A DNA stretch of 64,000 nt from the NCBI GenBank assembly GCA_020746875.1, contig JAGTJL010000019.1, positions 992,001 through 1,056,000 of the forward strand. Reading direction: 5' to 3'. This document shows positions 56,001 through 64,000 of the stretch, one piece after another. The notes beneath the pieces are model-generated. The model saw only the letters and a list, made by a program, of their open reading frames with translations. It ran no database searches and was not told the origin of the DNA. Positions within the stretch are counted from its first letter, which is position 1. Each line of letters opens with the position of its first letter. Origin of the DNA: Rhexocercosporidium sp. MPI-PUGE-AT-0058. Taxonomy: Eukaryota; Ascomycota; Leotiomycetes; Helotiales. The translations under genes and the position numbers were made by a program.

Positions 56001-59000
56001 GCCGGAGGAGAAATTCCAGCAAACGCAACGTAGTTATCTTCAAACTCACTTCGCTAAACTTCCTTACCGAAGAATGACGATCAAAATAACTTGTAGGCTC
56101 CCAACAAACGCTGAATCCGACGGTAAAGGCCGGAAGAAGCCTTTCACGTGGGTACATCAAGACAAGAGAGTAATGATAATCAACTGGTTAGTTGGAGCTA
56201 GACCAGCCGCTGTCTGGCCCGCTGTCTGGCCCGGCCTCTTTTCGCTTGGCTTCCTGCGAGGAGTTCGGCAACCTGCAGAAATACCGCACGCCCGGCTGCA
56301 TCACCCTGCCAGTTTCGAGGCTGGGCTTGCAGCGTAGCTAATTACAGCTGCTTGCTCTTTCTGCAGGTAACCGAAGATGGCGGTTTTAGCTGCTGCTGGG
56401 GTTGGGATTGGGTTCTAGAGATGCCGTGATGTTGCTTTTGGGGATGCTTTTGAGTCTGGTGTGCATGATCTTTTGATGGCTTGAGAGGAAGAGGCAAATG
56501 TACCGTGCATGCATGCATGTATGTCTGAAGTTGTGCGGGTATTCATGAGACTGGCTGGCTGGTGAAGGAAGAGGAAGATTGGAATCAGGCCTGACCCTAA
56601 CTACGCAAGCGGGAGGAGAGAACTAGATCTGCGACGGTCGGTCATCTTGCGGTATTGTCTAATGGCGGCCTGCCTGGTATCAAAGTCAGATCACTTTTCA
56701 AGAGAGTTCAAGAAAGCGTCAAAAGAAGGTTTGATTTATTATTTAGTATCTAACCCCAACAGTACCGAAAGAACACCCTATTCTCGACATGATAGCCTTG
56801 TTCATACTCACTGAAGAAGGCGGTCTCGGGCGCCGACGGATCCTAAACCAATCTAACGCGCGGCATGCCAATCAGCTCCTCCTCATCACTAACCCAGATC
56901 TCGAAATGTCTGAGAAAACCCGCCAGATCAAATGCAGCTGATGTTATTACGCATCTTGCATCTTTTACTAGCTCAGGAAATCGTCGAAGGGTTCCTATAT
57001 CGTGCCTCTCAGGCCAGGGCTCCGATATCGATCATACTGTAGCGTTCTCTCTCACGATAACGGAGATGCTATTTCATTGGTTGACGACTCTCGTTGGCCA
57101 TGGCTGAGACAAAGTTATGTTAACCCAAATTATCCGGGTTTCGAGGCTAAGAGGGAGGGGTTCGATGTTGCTGATTTTGTGCTTCACTACTTCTTTCTAG
57201 GAACTTGCTTTTGACTAGTAGTTAGATGAAAGCAGAGGTTTACTTGAGCAGAGAATGTTTAGGGTGTGGGGTAGTGCTGAACTGCCACCCTTAGCAGGAT
57301 GCTAAGAGTTACTTACCATGGTTGACAGATGCTAGTACACCAAATGCCGAAACTATGATTGGCCTCCCTATTCAGAGCTCAACACTAACGGCAGGTGTCT
57401 CCGGGCGTGTGATTCGTCGATGACGAACCTGTCTCCTTCCTAGTAGTCTGATCCCATCAGCACTTGTTTAGAGTCTTTTATCACACAAATCTCCATAGTA
57501 TAGTATCGCGGTTGTTTTGGAGACAAATCCACGAGATTTTGAATATCAAGGAAAGCAGAATTCATTGTTAAGTTCGGTTCAGTCTATTTCGTCGAGCATT
57601 CGACGTCAAATACGTAGGGAGTCTAGCTGGAACTGCAAGACAGACGCTGTGCAACGCCTGGCACATCTGCCCTGGGATTTCGTACAGTCCACTTCTCGTC
57701 ACTCTATATTTTTGAAGTCAGCGATCAGCTGTGAGTGGTCGGCCACATATTGCGCCTCCAATAGCGGTTATCTAGTGGCGTTTTCGTTTATGTGGGTTCG
57801 ATAGCCAATGGGAGGGAGACACTCGTAAAGATTGGTTGTTTTATTGGGTGATTGAGGGGGTGGATGGATTCTGTTAATTGAGAGAATAGGATGGTACAGA
57901 TCTGGGTTCCTGGGTTCCTGGGTCAAAGAGGAACTGGACTGAGATGTAATACTCGATCGAAGAGATCTCGATCTAACGTCTAAGCCCAAAGTCTAAGCTG
58001 ACGGATGTGGAAAGGGAGTTACTGAGTCTAGGATCTTGAACAATGAACTTGAAGGGGCAACTTTCGGTGCTTGTATGCTAGTGAGGCTCACCACACACCA
58101 TACCTATCAAGCTACTGTAGGCTTCGGGAGCCCTACCGAAATCTTCCTGCACAGTGCTGCGCGGTGCCTGAGCAGAATACGAGTTGTCACATTTCGTCCT
58201 GATAGTTCTCCAACCAAACATGCCTCCTGCATCTACCGCACGAAGATCCGTGAGCATGCATACAGCAAAGTACAGTACAGTACTTGAGATCCTATGATCA
58301 TTGACCGCAAATCCAAAGAAACACGTATTACTTTCGGACCCCAACTTCGATTAGAGACTCGTGCCAGCGTTTCTTGGTCGATTGCTTCGGGTTGGTTAGG
58401 AAGCAAGCGAATGAAATCGACTGGTCGACGATTCTTGTTGGGAGGATGAAGGGTGCATGACTTGAAATCTCGTAGCGTCCGTCAGTTGACGGGACGTTGC
58501 TTCTGCTTACGGCCGCCCTATCCGGCATTTCAAGTTCATCTCGTGAGAATCATTGGTTGATGTATCCAGCTCTGGTTCCTTCTCAAACGTAGCTTCGGGG
58601 ATCAGAAGAAGATTAAGCTGCGGGACTGACTAAGAAACTACATCTAGCTGAAGTGAGGGAGGTACATTTTTTCTTGTTCCTTTCTGCACTATTCCTGAAT
58701 TTGTCTTAAGTCCTAGAGGGGGGCGCAGAGGTGCTGGTGAATCTGGGTGTGGATATGGGAAAAGTGGACCGCTTTGGCTGCTTTGGTTGAGGCTAGGGAG
58801 AGAGATGCGATGGACCATGGATCTTATTGTGATCTACTGTTGTGCGATGAACGCAATGCAGAATATGTTAATCATTCAACTAAGCAGGCAAGCAAGCAGG
58901 CAATCAAACCAGAAAAGCAAGCCAACTGCAAGTGCAAGTAAGAAGCCGGGTCAAGGCAGTCAAACATTGGGTAGGGATAGAACGAACTAGGGGTTCGATC

Positions 59001-62000
59001 AAGTTAGTAAAATGGAAGCAGATAAAGTCCCATAGATCAAAATACATGCTCTAAGATCCACATCTTTCGCATCTCTAATTGCGCCAACTAACTTGACTTT
59101 CTCAACGCTCTTGCTTCTCGGTCTGTCATATTCTGGTACCTCGAGTCTAGTCTCCGTCCGGCTCACGCCAGATTCGTTAGTCCAGATTCCCCAGAACCTA
59201 ATCTCGCTCACGGACCCATCCAATTCTCTTCAGTAACAGGTGAGTTTAGCCTCCTTTCCTGTCTTGAAGTAACTCCGAATCCAACCCATCCCAACCCAGT
59301 TTAATCAGCCAAGATTCCGTCCCCTCGACCTAGTTCACGGAGGTGACGATGTCTGTTCGCCGACTTCACGGAAGCTGATGTGTACAAAGAGTTCCTAACT
59401 AGCAAAGGGCCCCTCTACTAGATTATCTTTCGGCAGAACCGGGCTCGGTCTTAACGTTGAATTGAGATAGAGATCAACGCATCCTCTCACGTGCCAATCT
59501 TCTCTACCTTTTTAAGGCAATCTCCACGGCCAAGACAATACGGAGGTGGATAAGCTTTTGTCGTCAAATGTCTTAGTGCCAGTCTTGCAATCGGTTTGCA
59601 TTCGATATCCACTCTTGTCGACGAGAGAGGCTGCTGGCTGCTCCAGCAGAGACATATATCTTCACCCCTTCCATCTCTCAGGATTCGAATTTTTGAGACA
59701 GACAGTCAAACAGAACACAGTCAGATACTGGCCGAGATCCGACACGCATTACGCATTTTCATTATCCCCCTATTCTCCGCGGATAAACAATACTGTTCCA
59801 ACATCACTCTTTCCCTACAATTCGGGGAGAATCAATTGCACCTTCCCATTCGAGTCTGTCAGATAGATATCTTACGAGTACCGAATACTTCTTTCGCCTC
59901 CAGATTTTCCATTGCGGCAACGAAGAAAACCCCCACGAAATATTAGCAATAGGATCATCTCAGCAAAACATACCTACCAATCAACAAGTCAACAAGAGCT
60001 CCAAGATTCCGCGATCATACTCTACTCTGACAGAATCAAGATTCGATTGACCGGTTCTGACAGTTTTGTCTGTCTAACTCTCAGGAGCTCTGTCACTCAT
60101 TCTGCAAGTGTCAGTATTACCCGGGATTTTGGATAAGCCGTAGGCAAGGACAGGCAGCCAGCCACATCGTCTTCCCTCACTCGCAGGTGGCTAATCCAGG
60201 GTGTGGATTATAGATCCAACCAAGTCCCCTTGATTCCTCCACCACCTGCAGCGGGCAAGCCATCAGCACACACCGGCACCTATCTCACACCCGTACCCCT
60301 ACAGTACTAGCAGTCAGCAAGTGTGCTTTGCTTTTTTGCAGCCTTGCTGATCCAAGCTCTCGAAAGGTCTTCCGCAATACGCACACACACACACGCACGG
60401 CGACTTCCTTCTTCCAGTTCAAAGCAATTCGATCCACTGAACTGAGTATCTCGTACCGGACCCTTCTCCACAATCGAGACGGAACTTCCTCCCTTCGTCC
60501 CTTCGATTGGTGCTTTTCTTTAACACAACTTGACTCGATCCACTTCGTCTCGCTCAAGCACTCAATCACATCGATCAAACCTTCGCTTCACTCGCTTTTC
60601 ACTTACTACCTTTCTACTCGACACACCCGTAATCGGTCTGCTCTCACTCCTCGCCAATCCATCCGATCCCGTCCCATCAAATCAAATCAAATTAACTCAA
60701 CTCCTCCGATCGCCCCTCACGGCCCAGCTCCAGAGCTAGATCCAGAAATAAACCCAGTAGGAAAGGAGCCCTAGGGTCTCGGGGAAGCAAGAGAAATAAA
60801 CCGGACGGAGATTTCCCAGATTAGCTTGCAGCTTGTTCCCTTCCCCAGATCCGGCCCCCAAATTTGACCCAGGCAACCCAGATCGTCCACTCCCGGGCCA
60901 AGCACCCCCCAGCACATCTATATTTGCGCGCACTGTCTTCGTTCCCGGACAGTTTAAATTTGGTGTTGAAGATCCAGATCCAACTCCACTCCAACAAAAC
61001 ATCCCGATATATATCTGCGCCAGCCGCATATATCTGTTAGGCGGGCTGGAATTGGCGTTTAGCGAAAACACTTAGAGCAGGAGGAAAGACGCATCTGGAT
61101 CGAAGCAGACTGATTGGGCCACTTCTTTGACTTTGGTTGAGGGGTTGTACCGTATTTCGTTCAGTGCATCACTCCTGCACCACATCACATCGCCGCGCCG
61201 TGCATCACACATCGCCCATCGCATCGCATCGCGTCCTGAACCAATACCCACCCACATCTCAACATCGACATCGTCTATTGCGCACATCTAGGGCGAAGCT
61301 AGCAGTTATACGACCGTACCGGCTTTCGAGATTCTGACACCCATTATCTAGGACTTTGTTTCGCTTCTTCTTGACTGCCGAATTGAGATTTATACGAATC
61401 CAGGTCAATTCATCAGTCGAGTCGCTTAGGCCTTGCTCTGCCCCGACCCTGCCACTCGGTGAAGACATCAGCACAGGGTTTCTCGGCATATTTCCTGGGG
61501 CCAATTGGTTGAGTGATTGTACTGTAGAGCAGTGGTTTGCCGGATTTCTCAGAGCGGTTATTTCTGGAGATCCTGAATAGTGAGCTGCTGCACGCAACTG
61601 CATTGGCTTCACTCTCGATTAGTGGCACGCATCTACCTGGTCCATACTCCGGCCCAGTCCTATTCAGTCCACACTTTGTTGGTTCAGCTCGCATCTCGTC
61701 GGATCGAGTCGCTGATTCAGTCGTTGTGTGTAGCCTGTGCATACATTAACATACCTAGTAAAGGTTAGTACAGTTGAACAGTTGCAGATAGAGCAGAGTA
61801 TACCTAGAACTTCCTAGAATACTCGGGGATTCTCCACGAGCATCTCGGGCAAAAGCTGTTCGCCTGTCCTGTTTTGTCCTGTTCCCCTGTCCGGGCACAC
61901 CTCAGCCTGCCGCCCCCCCTCACTTTCTATTATCCTCTGCTGTGTCTGCAGCCGGCCCTCGACAACCCTTCTATATTTCTCACCCGCCAGGATCTCTTCT

Positions 62001-63317
62001 CTCCCGCACACCACCCCATCTCCCGTCTCTTGCCCCTCCCTCTTCTTCCCCGTGATTGTGGGGATTCGAGAGAGCGAGAGAGTGTGAAAGAGTCAGTGAG
62101 GGAGCGTGGGAGTTGAGCCGAGTCGAGTCCAGTTGAGTTATCTGAGAAGAGATTTTCGAGAGCAGTTCGTTCGGCAGCCAGTACGAACAGTGTGGGTGAA
62201 GTGCATCTATTAGGCCTCTGCCTCCAGGACCAACATTCGTCGGCACCAGCTCTCCTGGCATACCTTGACTTCCAGAGTCGACACCAGCAACTCTTTCCAG
62301 CAGGCTGGTATCAAGTCCGCAGGCTTGATATTGAAGTGCGCTGCACTCAATTCATATCTGGATCCTTCCCTAATAGATACCCCCCTCCCTCTTCCTACCA
62401 ATATATTCTCGATCCTGCACGACACATCTGTCTAATCAGGGGGACTGCCTTACCTCATCTTCCAGAGCACTGTCACCAGAATCACCCACCACTACAAAAA
62501 GATCCTCGGCTGGTTCAATCACAACCCTTACCAGCCTCGAACGACAATACGGTTGTGAGAATAGAAGCAGGAGTCGGCGAATGAGGAAGGATATTCAAAG
62601 GTGCAAATGATTGAAGGTAAGCAAGCATCATTCAACTCATCTCTCACTGAATCCTCTCATCCCGCATAGTATGCATGCCTGTTCGTTTTATTTCTATACA
62701 TGTCTGTTCTCGTCTGCCCTTCGGCGTATATATATAGTGTCGTATCGCGCGTCAGCTTTCAGCTCTAGGACAGACCCCTAGCCGCCGCATGAGGCCCTCG
62801 AGTACCTGTTTAACGTCTGCTATTTTACTCCGCAAATCATCACTTGTGTTTTTCTGTTTTACTGTGTTGCACAAGGCAGGTTCCGTCGTGGTGCAGGCTC
62901 TATCGTCGCTCCTATTGGTGTCTTCGCCGCGAAGGTCGGACTCGCAGTGTGTGTTCCTCTTCGTCGAACGGGATCTCCAGGTGCCGTATACGTACGACGT
63001 CAAATGCCCTACCATTCACTGCCCTGTATTTCTTCTGCGAGCATTGACTTTTGCACCGGGCCTTGCCGCCAGCGTCATCGCCACATGTTTACGCCGCTCA
63101 TTGTGTGGCTGCTCAATCGACGCCTTGTCTTCGTCGTCTCTTGCTATTCACAATCTCTTCTCGTCTTGTCTCGTCCACTCCTCTTCTCCGACCTGCGGCA
63201 CACTTATCACTCACTCGATCAATTCAGTCGCCCTCGGGAGAATAGCAATGGCAATAACCGCTTCTAACCTTGATCCTAATAGTTCTTACCAACCCAAACT
63301 TGACGCTCAATCACTTA
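56001..63317. other. gene-poor DNA, second half, ending in a pyrimidine-rich leader
   Basis: No recognised protein. From about 59.5 kb the plus strand becomes markedly C/T-rich with short CA and CATCG repeats (60386-60403, 61185-61230), as in long 5' leaders of fungal regulatory genes. The first supported coding sequence after it begins at 63318. Several short upstream frames would precede that start. Confidence 0.45.
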
Positions 63318-63508
63318 ATGGGCTCGCAATCTGGTAACTACCAAGACCTAGCCGCTTCATCAGGCCATTCACCTTCCTGTATCATCGGATCCGACGTGGA
63401 GCCTGACAGCTCTTCCAGAAACGAGTACTCAAGTTCTCACTCCCAGCCCTTGAGTACGGACATGGGTATGCAGCAATACATGAACAGAATTTCTACAGAC
63501 GATGTGCG
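63318..63508 (+). CDS. first coding exon of an unidentified gene, partial at window edge
   Basis: ATG 63318 opens 63 codons beginning MGSQSGNYQDLAASSGHSPS and ending MQQYMNRISTDDV. They are Ser/Gln/Asp-rich and without a domain. A consensus donor GTGAGT follows at 63509. Without splicing the frame would stop two codons later. Polar N-termini of this kind are common in fungal transcription factors, but no DNA-binding domain lies in the window, so I leave it unnamed. The remaining 490 bp to the end contain possible acceptors (for instance at 63631), but I could not choose the next exon. Confidence 0.5.
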
Positions 63509-64000
63509 GTGAGTCTTACTCCTCTGTCCCTACTCATCTTCTTCCCATTGGTCCTGGCGCTTCGTGGTGTGTCCCAGCCACCTGGCATTTAGGCACATCC
63601 GCATCTTCCGTGCGCTATTCCTTACTGTTCAGCGATATTCCGCCATCCATCTTATCGTTGGCGTCCCGGTGCCTAAGATCGGGATGCCACGAATTTATCC
63701 TACATAGAAGCTCGTCAGCCGTTGCACGGCTCAAGCCTCAACCTGTCAGATCTCCACCCGCTCTGCTGCACCAGCATCACGCGAGTAGTCCCGCTCGTTC
63801 TGTATTACGAACGGTTGAGTTGGCGGTCCATCGTCCTACATCCTACATATGCAGTTCAACTGGGCATCGATTCCGATAGCCATGATGCTTCCTCCATCAA
63901 ACCTTAATTGCTGTCTCACGGTTATGCATTACAGCGTGGTGGCTGATTCTATAGTTTAGATTCCCTTCGGATACCGGTACCTCCCACAGCCCTGTTTACT

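Noticed and set aside
1..64000. CRISPR arrays, rRNA genes and prokaryotic operon signals
   Set aside because: None seen. Gene structure is eukaryotic throughout, and the tandem repeats lack the repeat-spacer pattern.

Overview
The window reads as nuclear DNA of a filamentous ascomycete (Pezizomycotina). Genes are split by short GT-AG introns of 44-138 bp, often with CTAAC/CTGAC-type branch sites. A Zn2Cys6 regulator, salicylate-hydroxylase-type flavoproteins, a family-43 galactanase, a PDR transporter and a TRI5-family terpene synthase are present. I could not fix the genus. All spliced models below were built by hand: every junction keeps the reading frame and joins recognisable protein family sequence.

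Region 1 (0-9.2 kb) holds ordinary genes on the minus strand: a Ser-rich hypothetical protein, an LtrA-like membrane protein, an AIM6-like phosphodiesterase and the ALG10 glucosyltransferase. Region 2 (9.7-20.3 kb) looks like a small oxidative cluster: two tandem FAD monooxygenases, a membrane-anchored cupin and a Zn2Cys6 regulator. Beside it lie a decayed second regulator and a broken hypothetical gene, both with stop codons of the C-to-T type. A secreted GH43 galactanase follows at 20.8-22.8 kb.

Region 3 (25.4-45.5 kb) is the main feature: an apparent sesquiterpenoid cluster. It has a PDR-type ABC transporter, HMG-CoA synthase, a TRI5-family terpene synthase, a six-exon P450, a polytopic membrane protein of unknown role, and an HMG-CoA reductase with no sterol-sensing membrane domain. 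The two mevalonate enzymes would raise precursor supply, the synthase would cyclise farnesyl diphosphate, the P450 would oxidise the product and the transporter would export it. The four inner genes (synthase to membrane protein, plus HMG-CoA synthase) sit between two blocks of the same ~110-bp repeat in opposite orientation (30.9-31.2 and 41.8-42.2 kb). The right block abuts the first ~55 codons of a broken GH54 arabinofuranosidase. Tandem repeats lie in the promoters of the synthase and the membrane protein, and a MITE-like element with TTAA ends sits between synthase and P450.

Region 4 (45.5-64 kb) is gene-poor. It has one conserved fungal protein (47.7-49.5 kb), then about 13.8 kb in which I recognise no protein, and finally the first coding exon of a gene that leaves the window at 63.3 kb. 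The sequence just before that exon resembles a long pyrimidine-rich leader.
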